A stretch of 10,000 nucleotides of DNA, taken from Candidatus Hydrogenedens sp. (lineage in GTDB: Bacteria; Hydrogenedentota; Hydrogenedentia; Hydrogenedentales; Hydrogenedentaceae). Location of the stretch: NCBI GenBank assembly GCA_020216745.1, contig JAIWNQ010000174.1, positions 1-10,000 of the forward strand, given 5' to 3'. Within the stretch, counting starts at the first letter, position 1, and the number at the start of each line of letters is the position of its first letter. A program made the position numbers and the translations under genes. Positions 1-7,688 of the stretch are shown here, piece after piece. The notes under the pieces were generated by a model. It had not been told where the DNA came from and searched no databases. It saw only the letters and a program-made list of their open reading frames with translations.

Positions 1-545
1 ATTTATGTAAAAGAAAAAGAGGAATACATGTTCGGGTCGATTACTTAGATGCCAAACGTTGTCTTGCGGTTTATCAGCTTCCACTTGCCGAAATAGTTGT
101 CGACTTCTATGATAAGCTAAAAACATGCACACGAGGTTACGGTTCTCTTGATTACACACTTATCGGATATCAACCAGGCGATTTAGTAAAATTAGACATT
201 ATGATTAACGGCGAAGTTGTAGATGCCCTTTCTGTCATTGTACATCGGGAACATGCCCTAAGTATGGGCAGAGCATTAGCAGGAAAGTTGAGAAAATTGA
301 TACCCCGTCAACAATTTGAAGTCGTGATTCAAGCAGCGATCGGTAGAAAAATTATCGTGAGGGAAACAATAAAACCTATACGAAAAGATGTGCTCGCTAA
401 ATGTTATGGAGGAGATATTACACGTAAACGAAAACTATTAGAAAAACAGAAAGAAGGCAAAAAAAGAATGAAGCAAATTGGAACGGTTGAGGTTCCTCAA
501 GAAGCCTTTATGGCTTTACTAAAAGTTAATGAAGACATTCAATAG
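1..545 (+). CDS. lepA: Elongation factor 4 (LepA), 3' part
   Basis: This is the C-terminal 180 residues of the ribosome-binding GTPase EF4/LepA, which acts on stalled or mistranslocated ribosomes. The reading frame is open from base 3 to the TAG at 543-545, so the gene enters from the left edge; the GTPase domain and domains II-III lie outside. What is seen is the EF-G-domain-V-like segment ([22 protein letters not shown]) followed by the LepA-specific C-terminal domain, with the hallmark stretches [34 protein letters not shown] and [12 protein letters not shown]. These match the family closely up to its normal C-terminus, so the end is intact. An ATG at 201 lies inside the gene and is not a real start. 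A signal peptidase gene begins 11 bp downstream, giving the lepA-lepB order known from many bacteria and implying one transcript. Confidence 0.97.
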   Translation, partial: LCKRKRGIHVRVDYLDAKRCLAVYQLPLAEIVVDFYDKLKTCTRGYGSLDYTLIGYQPGDLVKLDIMINGEVVDALSVIVHREHALSMGRALAGKLRKLIPRQQFEVVIQAAIGRKIIVRETIKPIRKDVLAKCYGGDITRKRKLLEKQKEGKKRMKQIGTVEVPQEAFMALLKVNEDIQ

Positions 546-550
546 GAAAG
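544..550 (+). promoter_or_regulatory. Ribosome binding site of the first signal peptidase gene
   Basis: AGGAAAG overlaps the last two bases of the lepA stop codon and lies 6 nt before a GTG codon at 557. The spacing supports the GTG as the start and suggests translational coupling to lepA. Confidence 0.7.
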
Positions 551-556
551 AACAAA

Positions 557-1429
557 GTGTCTGAACAAAACATAGATCTCAATACTGCTGAACAACAAAA
601 ACACAACATTCTCATTAAGTCCATTCAAGTCCTTACTGGACCATGGAATAAAAGGAATTTAATGGAATGGATTTTTGTAATTGGAAGTATCCTTATCTTA
701 AAAGGCTGTGTAATCGACCAGTATCTTATTCCGACGGGTTCTATGGAGCCAACTTTAATAGGTGGAAACTTAATTACTGGCGACCGTGTCCTTGTAAATA
801 AATGGATATATGGCATACGAATCCCATTTACAACAATCAGACTTTATACATGGTCACATCCGAAACGGTGGGACATCGTAGTATTTAAAACCATTGAGAA
901 AAATGCAAAACATAAAACGCTTATAAAACGCGTTGTAGGTTTGCCAGGTGAAACGGTAAAAATAAACCATGGGAAAATAGAAATAAATGGCAAACAAATT
1001 CAACCTCCGAAAACAATGCCCCAGAACATCTATTACATCAACGACATTGACCTTGTCATTCAATATGAAACGAATCCCGACCCAAAAGTGAAAAAAATTA
1101 TTGAAGAGATGCGGGAAAACTATCCTCTTCGTTATGGTTGCAGTGATGAAAAAACCTATTCTACAATCCCAGACAAACATTATTTTCTCTTAGGTGATAA
1201 TAGCATCAATAGTGTAGACAGCAGAATGTATGGATGGGTACCTGAAAATCACATTATTGGTCGGGCTTTTGCTATATGGTGGCCTATTCAGCGATGGAGA
1301 GACTTTACAGGTTTTTCAAAATCATGGTGGGGAATAGTTTTCTTATATGGAACTCAAATAGTAATCGTTTTGATAATTATTAGATATATGTATCATTACA
1401 GAAAAAGAACAATAAACACACAAAAATAA
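557..1429 (+). CDS. lepB: Signal peptidase I (S26), first tandem copy
   Basis: A membrane-bound serine protease of 290 aa that cleaves signal peptides from exported proteins using a Ser/Lys dyad. One N-terminal membrane segment (about residues 35-58) leads into IPTGSMEPT with nucleophile Ser62. Next come GDRVLVNKWIYG (75-86), RWDIVVF (104-110), the general base Lys124 in LIKRVVGLPGE, and GDNSINSVDSR (213-223), which are all the S26A motifs. A second hydrophobic segment (about 257-279) ends in a basic tail and anchors the C-terminus; E. coli LepB lacks this and instead has two N-terminal segments. A charged helix-like stretch (about 171-190) is absent from the neighbouring paralogue. The start is GTG, supported by AGGAAAG at 544-550. 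The gene lies 11 bp after lepA and 29 bp before the second copy. Function is well supported; substrate specificity is unknown. Confidence 0.95.
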   Translation: MSEQNIDLNTAEQQKHNILIKSIQVLTGPWNKRNLMEWIFVIGSILILKGCVIDQYLIPTGSMEPTLIGGNLITGDRVLVNKWIYGIRIPFTTIRLYTWSHPKRWDIVVFKTIEKNAKHKTLIKRVVGLPGETVKINHGKIEINGKQIQPPKTMPQNIYYINDIDLVIQYETNPDPKVKKIIEEMRENYPLRYGCSDEKTYSTIPDKHYFLLGDNSINSVDSRMYGWVPENHIIGRAFAIWWPIQRWRDFTGFSKSWWGIVFLYGTQIVIVLIIIRYMYHYRKRTINTQK

Positions 1430-1458
1430 CAAACATAATGTTGGAGTAAAGTAAAAAA

Positions 1459-2871
1459 ATGTCAAAACAAAAAACTACAAACTCTAAGGAAAGCATAAGC
1501 TTTATGAGTCAGATAGTTCGTGTTTCAGGTATTATAACGATTCTCATAGGTATCTTTATTATTTATCAGAGTAATAAAACACAGCCTGAGCCCTCTGAAC
1601 CTATGTGGTGGACGGGGTTAGCTATCTTTGTATTAGGTCTCCATTTATTCTTTTTTAGCAATATGCCGAAGCAACAAATTTATGAATGGTTAAAAAGTGA
1701 AAGCATTGCATTAGCATTAGCATTACTTATTCGCTGGCCTATTGCAGAACCCTACCGCATTCCTTCCAGTTCAATGGAACCAACTTTACATGGTGATAAC
1801 CGTTTCGGCAGAGGAGATAGAGTATTCGTTAATAAATGGATATATGGTGTCCGTTACCCATTCATGAATAAAAGAATATGGTATGGTAAAAAACCTCAAC
1901 GTTGGGACATCGTCGTCTTCAAAACGGTAGAAAAAGATGCTATACACAAAACATTGGTCAAACGTGTCGTTGGATTGCCTGGCGAACGTGTTCATATCGC
2001 AGATGGTAAGATATACATTAATGGGAAACCACTTGAACTACCACCAGACATGCCAAATATTTATTATACCTCAGGACCCGTCGGCATTGGGGGTATGGAG
2101 TACGGCATTAGAACTGAAGATAAATATTCACTCATCCCAGAAAATCATTACTTCCTTTTAGGCGATAACAGTGCTTATAGCAGGGATGGTCGTTTCTTCG
2201 GGTGGGTTCCCAATGAACATATTGTCGGCAGAGTTGTATGTATTTGGTTTCCAATCTCACGATGGAGAGACTTCACAGGTTTTAGTCATACTTGGTGGTG
2301 GAAAACTATCTGTATTATTACATCATTACTGCTCATTATCCGCTTATTTTTTGCTCGTTCTGTCGTCTGGTATCGTTGGAATGAGAATAAAGTATGTCAT
2401 TACATAGTAAATCTATTATCGTATGGACTACGTATACCATTTACCCGTTTTTGGCTCACTCATTGGCGAAAGCCACAGATAGGAGATTTGGTGGCTTATT
2501 TAACTCCAAAAGGGATAGATAAAATTCCGACAGAAATGATCCTTTGCGGGATTGTTGCAGGAAGAGAAGGAGATAAAATATCAATTCAAAACGGGACACT
2601 GTTGGTAAATGGGGCACCTCTTACTAAAAATTCTTATCTATCCGAAGTATTAAACCCTCCTCTCTCCGTGTCAGAAGCACCTTTTGGTTTGTTAAAAGAC
2701 AAAGAACACTGTACTGTTCCAGAAGGACACCTCTTTATTGTCTGGAGTTTCCCAAATAAGGATTCAGAACTAATAATTGATAGTAGAATTATTGGATGGA
2801 TACCTGAAAGCCTTATACTTGGCAAACTAACCTGTATATGGTGGCCCCCTTCTAAAATTAAAAAAGTCTGA
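1459..2871 (+). CDS. lepB: Enlarged signal peptidase I with a second, degenerate S26-like domain
   Basis: A 470-aa paralogue of the preceding gene. Two additional N-terminal hydrophobic segments (about 18-36 and 50-67) precede the usual one (about 81-97). The catalytic domain is complete: Ser105 in IPSSSMEPT, GDRVFVNKWIYG (119-130), Lys168 in LVKRVVGLPGE, and GDNSAYSRDGR (235-245, with DGR replacing the usual DSR). A C-terminal anchor (about 280-299) is followed by basic residues. Residues 317-464 then repeat the S26 pattern: VNLLSYGLRIPF, PQIGDLVAYL, GDKISIQNGTLLVNG, CTVPEGHLFIV, DSRIIGWIPE, TCIWWPP. There is no SMEPT, glycine falls where the catalytic lysine should be, and GDN is missing, so this copy should be inactive. 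Counting segments places it in the cytoplasm, which is an inference. GGAG at 1443-1446 is a somewhat distant ribosome site (12 nt). Last gene of the lepA block. Confidence 0.93.
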   Translation: MSKQKTTNSKESISFMSQIVRVSGIITILIGIFIIYQSNKTQPEPSEPMWWTGLAIFVLGLHLFFFSNMPKQQIYEWLKSESIALALALLIRWPIAEPYRIPSSSMEPTLHGDNRFGRGDRVFVNKWIYGVRYPFMNKRIWYGKKPQRWDIVVFKTVEKDAIHKTLVKRVVGLPGERVHIADGKIYINGKPLELPPDMPNIYYTSGPVGIGGMEYGIRTEDKYSLIPENHYFLLGDNSAYSRDGRFFGWVPNEHIVGRVVCIWFPISRWRDFTGFSHTWWWKTICIITSLLLIIRLFFARSVVWYRWNENKVCHYIVNLLSYGLRIPFTRFWLTHWRKPQIGDLVAYLTPKGIDKIPTEMILCGIVAGREGDKISIQNGTLLVNGAPLTKNSYLSEVLNPPLSVSEAPFGLLKDKEHCTVPEGHLFIVWSFPNKDSELIIDSRIIGWIPESLILGKLTCIWWPPSKIKKV

Positions 2872-2872
2872 T

Positions 2873-2889
2873 ATACATTTTCAATGTAT
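2873..2889. terminator. Small hairpin between convergent genes, possible bidirectional terminator
   Basis: ATACATT and AATGTAT form a perfect 7-bp stem around a 3-nt loop, in the 26-bp gap between the two converging genes. It is AT-rich. The only clear T run is on the - strand side (six T's, from 2860-2865) and starts several bases past the stem, so termination strength is doubtful. Confidence 0.4.
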
Positions 2890-2897
2890 GCAATTTG

Positions 2898-4406
2898 TTA
2901 TAAAGATATTTGGTAGATTTTACTATATTTTTCTTTTAAATATGATAAAAATGGAGTTGAGGATACGGGTTTCCCAGAGATTTTTTCAACAATTTCTTTT
3001 GCACAACATCTCCTACCAATTTCAAAAATATTCTTCTTTAACCAATCATGAACAGGTATAAAATCACCCTCTTTTATAAGTTCATCTATATTCAATTCTG
3101 TTTTTATCTTCTCCAAAATTTGCCCTGCAAAAAGATTACCTAAGGCATAACTTGGAAAATATCCAAAACTACCATGTGACCAATGAATATCCTGTAGACA
3201 ACCATCCGCATCATTTGGAGGAGCTGACCCAAATAATTTTTCAAACAAATGGTTCCAATAATCAGGCACATCCGAAACTTGAATACTCCCTTCAATTAAA
3301 TCCTTTTCAATTCTATATCGGAGAACAATATGTAAATTATAAGAACACTCATCCGCTTCTACTCTAATAAAATTCATAAATACACGGTTAATCTCCCTAT
3401 AAAGTAGTTCAGGAGGAATGTTTTCAAACTCATTAGGGAAATATTGTTTCAAGAGTGGTAGGAAATATTGACAGAATGAAAAACTTCTCCCTACAAAGTT
3501 TTCCCAGAATCTCGATTGGGATTCATGAATACCTAAGGATGGTGCTTGTGCTAACCATGTTCCACGGTCTTCTTTACGAAAACCTTGCTCATATAGAGCA
3601 TGCCCTCCTTCATGAAGAGAACTGAATATTCCAGAAAACAAATTTGTTGAATTAAGTCGTGTTGTAATTCGCACATCATAAATATCAAAATTGGTAGTAA
3701 ACGGATGTACAGAACGGTCTTGTCTGCCTGAATTGAAATCAAAACCTATTGCAGATAATAACTGCAATGTAATCTCCCATTGCTTTCCTGTATCCCATGT
3801 TTTCCCTTCAAAAACAGAGCCTGGTCTCCCTTCACCTAAAACAGATTGATATATCTTCGATTGTTCCTGTTCCAATTCCGAAAAAAGCCTATCTAATGTT
3901 TGGGTATCTGTGCCACGTTCAAAATCTTCTAACAAAGCATCGTACGGCGACTTCTCATAACCTAACAGAGAGGCTCGCTCACGACATAATGATACAATTT
4001 CATCCAAATATGGCTGAAAAATAGAAAAATCGGATTGGTGTCGTGCTTGAACCCATGCATGATAGGCTTTGCTTCTTACTTCCGCAAATTTACCCACCCA
4101 TGAGGACGGGATTTTCACTGCACGCTGATAGTCATACCTTGCTTCCTCAATCATCTTCGCATCATCAGATGACAAGCCATTTTTACATTCATAAAAATAT
4201 GATAGTTCCTCTCCCAAATATGTATCTGTTTCAAGACGATGTAAAATCTGAGCAATAGTTTTCAATTGGTCTCCTCTCGCTTCTGCACCATTTGGAGGCA
4301 TATTGACTTCTTCATCCCATTGAAGTAATGCAAGAACTGCTCTAACATTTAATATCTCTCTCAACTTATCTTTAAGAACAGTAAAACGTTCCTCGCGACT
4401 ACTCAT
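2898..4406 (-). CDS. M32 metallocarboxypeptidase (Taq type)
   Basis: A cytosolic zinc carboxypeptidase that removes C-terminal residues from peptides, about 502 aa, the usual family size. Numbered from the chosen start, the M32 motifs appear in order: HPF (234-236), DVRIT (244-248), the zinc site HEGGH (265-269), HESQ (294-297) whose Glu is the third metal ligand, IRVEAD (347-352), GCLQDIHW (402-409) and GYFPSYALG (415-423). No signal peptide or membrane segment is seen. The longest frame begins at an ATG at 4412, but that codon directly abuts the AGGAG at 4413-4417. The ATG at 4406 has ideal 6-nt spacing and is preferred. The gene is on the - strand about 140 bp after the TPR gene, so it may have its own promoter; I found no convincing -35/-10 pair there. 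Likely role: peptide turnover. Confidence 0.95.
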   Translation of the reverse strand: MSSREERFTVLKDKLREILNVRAVLALLQWDEEVNMPPNGAEARGDQLKTIAQILHRLETDTYLGEELSYFYECKNGLSSDDAKMIEEARYDYQRAVKIPSSWVGKFAEVRSKAYHAWVQARHQSDFSIFQPYLDEIVSLCRERASLLGYEKSPYDALLEDFERGTDTQTLDRLFSELEQEQSKIYQSVLGEGRPGSVFEGKTWDTGKQWEITLQLLSAIGFDFNSGRQDRSVHPFTTNFDIYDVRITTRLNSTNLFSGIFSSLHEGGHALYEQGFRKEDRGTWLAQAPSLGIHESQSRFWENFVGRSFSFCQYFLPLLKQYFPNEFENIPPELLYREINRVFMNFIRVEADECSYNLHIVLRYRIEKDLIEGSIQVSDVPDYWNHLFEKLFGSAPPNDADGCLQDIHWSHGSFGYFPSYALGNLFAGQILEKIKTELNIDELIKEGDFIPVHDWLKKNIFEIGRRCCAKEIVEKISGKPVSSTPFLSYLKEKYSKIYQISL

Positions 4407-4412
4407 ATACAT

Positions 4413-4417
4413 CTCCT
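4413..4417 (-). promoter_or_regulatory. Shine-Dalgarno deciding the carboxypeptidase start
   Basis: AGGAG on the - strand lies 0 nt from the first ATG (4412) and 6 nt from the second (4406). This favours the second ATG and removes two residues from the longest frame. Confidence 0.7.
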
Positions 4418-4521
4418 AAGAAATCTTAAATATTCATCTGTATTGAAATAAATTAGATAGCTCTTTTATTTATCACTCACCATTAAAAAATTTAAGAATC
4501 AACAATTTAAATGTCCACCTT

Positions 4522-4539
4522 GATTTTTATTTAAAAATC
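4522..4539 (-). terminator. AT-rich hairpin after the TPR gene, weak terminator candidate
   Basis: GATTTTT and AAAAATC form a 7-bp stem with a 4-nt loop, starting 7 bp past the TPR gene's stop codon. It lies in the gap between the TPR and carboxypeptidase genes. The stem has only one G-C pair and no T run follows it, so the call is tentative. The rest of the gap (4413-4546) is AT-rich with no recognisable element apart from the ribosome site. Confidence 0.25.
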
Positions 4540-4546
4540 CCCAATA

Positions 4547-6292
4547 TCAATTGGAAGACGGTGAATCATTGGGACTTTCTATCTGCGGGCGGTATTTCTC
4601 AATCTTTTGTTTTACACCTTCATTTTTTGGGTCAAGGACTAAAGCACGTTCCCACTCCGAAATAGCACGTTTAATATCTCCCGAAAGCAAATAGGCATCC
4701 CCTAAATGGTCTCGTAATACAGCATCATCCGTTTCCATCTTATAAATCGCTTTACGTATATACTCTATCGCTTTTTCAGCATTGCCTTGTCGATAATAAA
4801 CCCAACCCAAACTATCTAAATAGTACGGATTCTCAGGGTCAATTTTTAATGCTCGACAAATTAAATTTTCGGCTTCTGTTAGATTTACATTCTTATCTGC
4901 ATAAAGATAACCTAAAAAATTTAATAACTCTGCATTCTCAGGATCCAATTCTATACACCTTTTGAGACACTTTTCTGTATCTTCAAATTGTTTTAATTTA
5001 TCGTAGGAAATAGCCAAATAATAATTAACCCATAGATTTTTATCATTTTCAGGAAGCAATTCCTTTAATAACGTTATTGCATCTTCATTTTTATCGGCAA
5101 CCATTAATATCCTGCTTAATATCAACCGTAATGATAAAGATGAACTATCGTTTACTAACTCCCTTACCTGTGTTTCAAACCAGCCCGAAATAATCCCTGC
5201 TCCGAAATTAGTCCACAACGAATTGATAACATCATTACATTCTGTATCCACAGATTCACCGAATATATCGAGAGTATCCAAAATATTTTTATACTCATCA
5301 TTTTGAATCTGTTTTAACGCCAATGCTTGAAATAATTTGCTTATCAAAGGATATTCCTCTACTGGAAGTAATGATGTGGCTCTTAAACAATCAGCAGTCT
5401 TAATAAAGAGAAAGGATACTATTAACTTTTGAACAGGCATACATTCTGGTGATGCAATAAGTTTCTTCGCCAATTCCACAGCCTTACTTTCTTCTCCTGC
5501 ACGAACATAGGCACCAATTAATACCTCTTGTGCCTTTATATCATCCGATTTCTTTTGTAAATACATTTCCAGAGACTTAATAGCATCGGATACTCTATTT
5601 TCATCGATATAAAGCAAAGCCAAAATATAATATGCTCGTATCATTCGTTTGTCAAATTGTAATGCCTTTTCTAATTCATCAATAGCCAACGCATTATTTT
5701 TTATCCGTGCATAAGTTAGCCCCAACTGATAATGGAGTAAAGCACTATTAGGTCTTTTTTCTATCATCCGCCGATAAATATCAATAGCAGCAACCAAATC
5801 ATTTGTATCTTCCTGCAATTCAAGCAAAGCACTATACCCTAAAACATCTTCAGGGTTAATTTCTATTGCTCTCTGAAATGCCTCTACCGCCTCATCAATT
5901 CTCCCTAAACGATGACATAATTCACCACGAATAAGATATAACGAAGGAATCGTTTTGTCTTTTTCAATTACCCTATCAATACAGGCTAACGCCTCCTCAT
6001 ATTTCTCTGTCATTAGGTATAGCCGAACAATACGAATCAAAGGGGTTATTGCTTCTGGGTCTATTTTTACTGTCTCTTCCAATTCTTTAATTGCTTGTTC
6101 ATTATCACCTCTTCGGTGATAAACCATGGAAGAGAGATAATGTGATAATGAATTACCTTTCCTCTGCGTTTCCATATTTTGCAAAGATGATTTGATACCA
6201 GTGTTTAAATTGTTAATAGGTAAACCCTTGCAACTTACAAGAACAATTGTGAGAGGTAAAATAAAAAATACCTTTAATTTCTGATGGTTCAT
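4547..6292 (-). CDS. TPR-repeat lipoprotein
   Basis: A 581-aa tetratricopeptide-repeat protein with a lipoprotein signal: a basic start, a hydrophobic stretch and a lipobox LVSC with the lipidated Cys21. It should be exported and membrane-anchored. About seven TPR units occupy residues 48-281, with typical pieces such as GRIDEAVEAFQRAIEINPE. Residues 282-420 are helical but only weakly repeat-like. At least four clearer units follow (421-555), including LDSLGWVYYRQGNAEKAIEY, a sequence style common in Gram-negative envelope TPR proteins. The tail is Ser/Pro/Asn-rich. TPRs are protein-docking scaffolds; the partner cannot be read from sequence. The longest frame uses a TTG at 6313 without a ribosome site. 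The ATG at 6292 makes a standard signal peptide and has AAGG 12 nt upstream. It begins 21 bp after rnhB ends, so the two are probably co-transcribed. Confidence 0.88.
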   Translation of the reverse strand: MNHQKLKVFFILPLTIVLVSCKGLPINNLNTGIKSSLQNMETQRKGNSLSHYLSSMVYHRRGDNEQAIKELEETVKIDPEAITPLIRIVRLYLMTEKYEEALACIDRVIEKDKTIPSLYLIRGELCHRLGRIDEAVEAFQRAIEINPEDVLGYSALLELQEDTNDLVAAIDIYRRMIEKRPNSALLHYQLGLTYARIKNNALAIDELEKALQFDKRMIRAYYILALLYIDENRVSDAIKSLEMYLQKKSDDIKAQEVLIGAYVRAGEESKAVELAKKLIASPECMPVQKLIVSFLFIKTADCLRATSLLPVEEYPLISKLFQALALKQIQNDEYKNILDTLDIFGESVDTECNDVINSLWTNFGAGIISGWFETQVRELVNDSSSLSLRLILSRILMVADKNEDAITLLKELLPENDKNLWVNYYLAISYDKLKQFEDTEKCLKRCIELDPENAELLNFLGYLYADKNVNLTEAENLICRALKIDPENPYYLDSLGWVYYRQGNAEKAIEYIRKAIYKMETDDAVLRDHLGDAYLLSGDIKRAISEWERALVLDPKNEGVKQKIEKYRPQIESPNDSPSSN

Positions 6293-6313
6293 ACTTTTGT
6301 AATACCTTAACAA

Positions 6314-6964
6314 TTATTTAAGTTTTAATTCTGGCAATAAGGATTCTGACATATCAACAAACGGTGCAAAACTTAAACGATGTATGGGCGATGGACCTAA
6401 CTTCTCAATAGCTAAAAGATGCTCCTTCGTTCCATAACCTTTATGTTTTGCAAATCCATATCCAGGATATTCTTTATCATATTCCTTCATTATTTTATCC
6501 CGCGTTACCTTCGCAATGATACTCGCTGCCCCAATAGATGCGGAACGTTGGTCACCTTTGATGATTTTCCACGCTTGACAAGGTAACCCTTTCAAATTAT
6601 AACCATCCACTAAAACCAAATCCGGTTTTATTTTTAATTTTAAAATTGATTCCGCCATTGCCCGATAATTCGCTTCTTGTATTCCTATTCTATCTATTTC
6701 CTTATTATTAATAATTGCAATTCCTATCTCATGTTCACCCGACATTAGTATATCAAACAACTCCTCCCTTTTTCTTTCAGTGAGTTTTTTAGAATCATCT
6801 ATTCCTTCAACTTCAGAATGTAACACTACTGCTACTGCAACAATAGGACCTGCCAATGGACCACGCCCTGCCTCATCCACACCTGCAATGAAAGAAAAAC
6901 CCTGTTCTCTTCCTTTTTTTTCAAAATACCACTTATCTATAATTTCGCTAATATCTCTATTCAT
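6314..6964 (-). CDS. rnhB: Ribonuclease HII
   Basis: A 216-aa endonuclease that cuts RNA in RNA/DNA hybrids and at single ribonucleotides in DNA, acting in the cytoplasm. Numbered from the chosen ATG, the acidic catalytic residues are present: Asp30 and Glu31 in AGVDEAGRGPLAGP, Asp120 in LVLVDGYN, and Asp138 in IIKGDQRSASIGAASIIAKV. DDSKKLTE (56-63) and the C-terminal GYGTKEHL and HRLSFAPF are also typical. Length is normal for the family. The frame can begin one codon earlier with a TTG, but ATG at 6964 with AGGATGG at 6974-6980 (9 nt spacing) is more likely. It is the first gene of a probable two-gene unit with the TPR lipoprotein. No functional link between the two is evident. Confidence 0.96.
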   Translation of the reverse strand: MNRDISEIIDKWYFEKKGREQGFSFIAGVDEAGRGPLAGPIVAVAVVLHSEVEGIDDSKKLTERKREELFDILMSGEHEIGIAIINNKEIDRIGIQEANYRAMAESILKLKIKPDLVLVDGYNLKGLPCQAWKIIKGDQRSASIGAASIIAKVTRDKIMKEYDKEYPGYGFAKHKGYGTKEHLLAIEKLGPSPIHRLSFAPFVDMSESLLPELKLK

Positions 6965-6973
6965 CAATAAAAA

Positions 6974-6980
6974 CCATCCT
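6974..6980 (-). promoter_or_regulatory. Shine-Dalgarno of rnhB
   Basis: AGGATGG on the - strand, 9 nt before the ATG at 6964. The adjacent upstream TTG at 6967 is also within range, so the start is settled mainly by codon preference. Confidence 0.6.
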
Positions 6981-6991
6981 GTTTAGATTAC

Positions 6992-7020
6992 ATTGTAACT
7001 AAAATAACTTACCCCTTTAA
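6992..7020 (-). promoter_or_regulatory. Possible rnhB promoter
   Basis: TACAAT (6992-6997, five of six matches to the -10 consensus) lies 17 bp downstream of TTAAAG (7015-7020, only three of six matches to -35). The position suits a short rnhB leader beginning just past the upstream terminator. The poor -35 keeps confidence low. Confidence 0.35.
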
Positions 7021-7029
7021 AAGCAATCA

Positions 7030-7059
7030 GGGCGAGCATGTCATTTGACATTCTCGCCC
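7030..7059 (-). terminator. Rho-independent terminator of the secreted-protein gene
   Basis: GGGCGAG and CTCGCCC form a 7-bp GC-rich stem, then one mismatch, then an inner stem (ATGTC/GACAT) with a 4-nt loop. On the - strand it is followed by the T-rich TGATTGCTTTT. It lies about 30 bp past the stop codon of the upstream gene and separates it from rnhB. It is by far the strongest terminator in the window. Confidence 0.85.
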
Positions 7060-7087
7060 CAAATTAAAACTAATTAAATTTCAAGTA

Positions 7088-7648
7088 TTAGATACCCGGC
7101 GGTAACAAGTGACCATAGGACAATGTAACTTTGGAACCATCGGGATTCACGATAGTTACGAAGTTAGTATTCGCACCTTGAATATCATTGGGTCCACCAA
7201 TCCATTCAATGGTTGCAGAACCGTTCTTCTTGGTGTCAACGATACCAACACCCGGAATTGGTGTGCTGTTATCAGGACTAAGTGGCCTATCTGGTACTAG
7301 GACACCCTGTCCACCTTCCATACCTCCGTTCTGACCACCCGCTGTTGCGTCTGGGTCATATACGCAGGGACGGAATGCCAACGCAGACCGTGGTGCAATA
7401 GTGAAACTATTATTTGGTGGGAAAGGACCCAAGCAAACACCATCTGCATTGTAATAGGTAATGTAGCATGTTACTGTTGTGTCTACATTGCTCTTTAAGT
7501 AGACAAGGTTCGTGGCACCACTCGTTTTTCCTGGCAATCCATTGTATTGCGGAGCATTATCCGCGAACCATGGAATAGCCAATGAACTGGCAAACGCCAC
7601 TCCGGTACCAAGCAGGATTAACAATGCGGCGAAACTAAGTTTTCTCAT
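7088..7648 (-). CDS. Small secreted protein of unknown function, probably abundant
   Basis: I do not recognise a named family. The 186-aa product opens with a textbook signal peptide: MRK, a hydrophobic run, then AFA before SS, so cleavage by signal peptidase I after residue 20 is expected, leaving about 166 residues. The mature part has alternating hydrophobic/polar stretches typical of a beta-sandwich (NLVYLKS, TTVTCYITYYNADG, NSFTIAPRSALAFRP, GSATIEWIGG, NFVTIVNPDG). A Gly/Pro/Asp-rich loop covers about 98-135, and the protein ends SYGHLLPPGI. There are three cysteines (61, 72, 95). No catalytic motif, repeat or anchoring segment is apparent. Base composition is visibly richer in G+C than the flanking genes. 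A near-consensus promoter, perfect AGGAGG with 7-nt spacing, and a strong terminator indicate a highly expressed single-gene unit. An envelope or extracellular structural protein fits best; this is inference. Confidence 0.88.
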   Translation of the reverse strand: MRKLSFAALLILLGTGVAFASSLAIPWFADNAPQYNGLPGKTSGATNLVYLKSNVDTTVTCYITYYNADGVCLGPFPPNNSFTIAPRSALAFRPCVYDPDATAGGQNGGMEGGQGVLVPDRPLSPDNSTPIPGVGIVDTKKNGSATIEWIGGPNDIQGANTNFVTIVNPDGSKVTLSYGHLLPPGI

Positions 7649-7655
7649 CTTTTCA

Positions 7656-7661
7656 CCTCCT
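7656..7661 (-). promoter_or_regulatory. Perfect Shine-Dalgarno of the secreted-protein gene
   Basis: AGGAGG, extending to AGGAGGTGA, lies 7 nt before the ATG at 7648. It is the best ribosome site in the window and fixes the start. Confidence 0.9.
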
Positions 7662-7688
7662 CTCGTAGGGGTTTACCTAAACTTATCA

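Noticed and set aside
695..715. Cysteine after LKG in the first signal peptidase, considered as a lipobox
   Set aside because: It falls within the membrane segment immediately before the catalytic serine motif, lacks a proper small residue pattern, and signal peptidases are not lipoproteins.
625..1180. Open frames on the - strand within the first signal peptidase gene
   Set aside because: They lie opposite a gene with complete family motifs, show no family resemblance and lack ribosome sites.
2359..2361. Ser301 just after the fourth membrane segment, considered as a relic nucleophile of the degenerate S26 domain
   Set aside because: No Met-Glu-Pro follows it, spacing to the next motif is about three residues short, and the lysine is absent, so catalysis is not supported.
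1937..2407. Two shorter + strand frames inside the second signal peptidase gene, which might suggest a frameshift
   Set aside because: The main frame is uninterrupted and carries every S26 motif; the other frames translate to unrelated sequence.
4413..4546. Search for a carboxypeptidase promoter or small RNA in the gap
   Set aside because: Several AT-rich hexamers occur, but no -35/-10 pair with proper spacing stands out.
7671..7682. GTTTACCTAAAC, a short palindrome in the leader
   Set aside because: The 2-nt centre is too small for an RNA hairpin and part of it pairs better with the GTTTAG further upstream in the leader.
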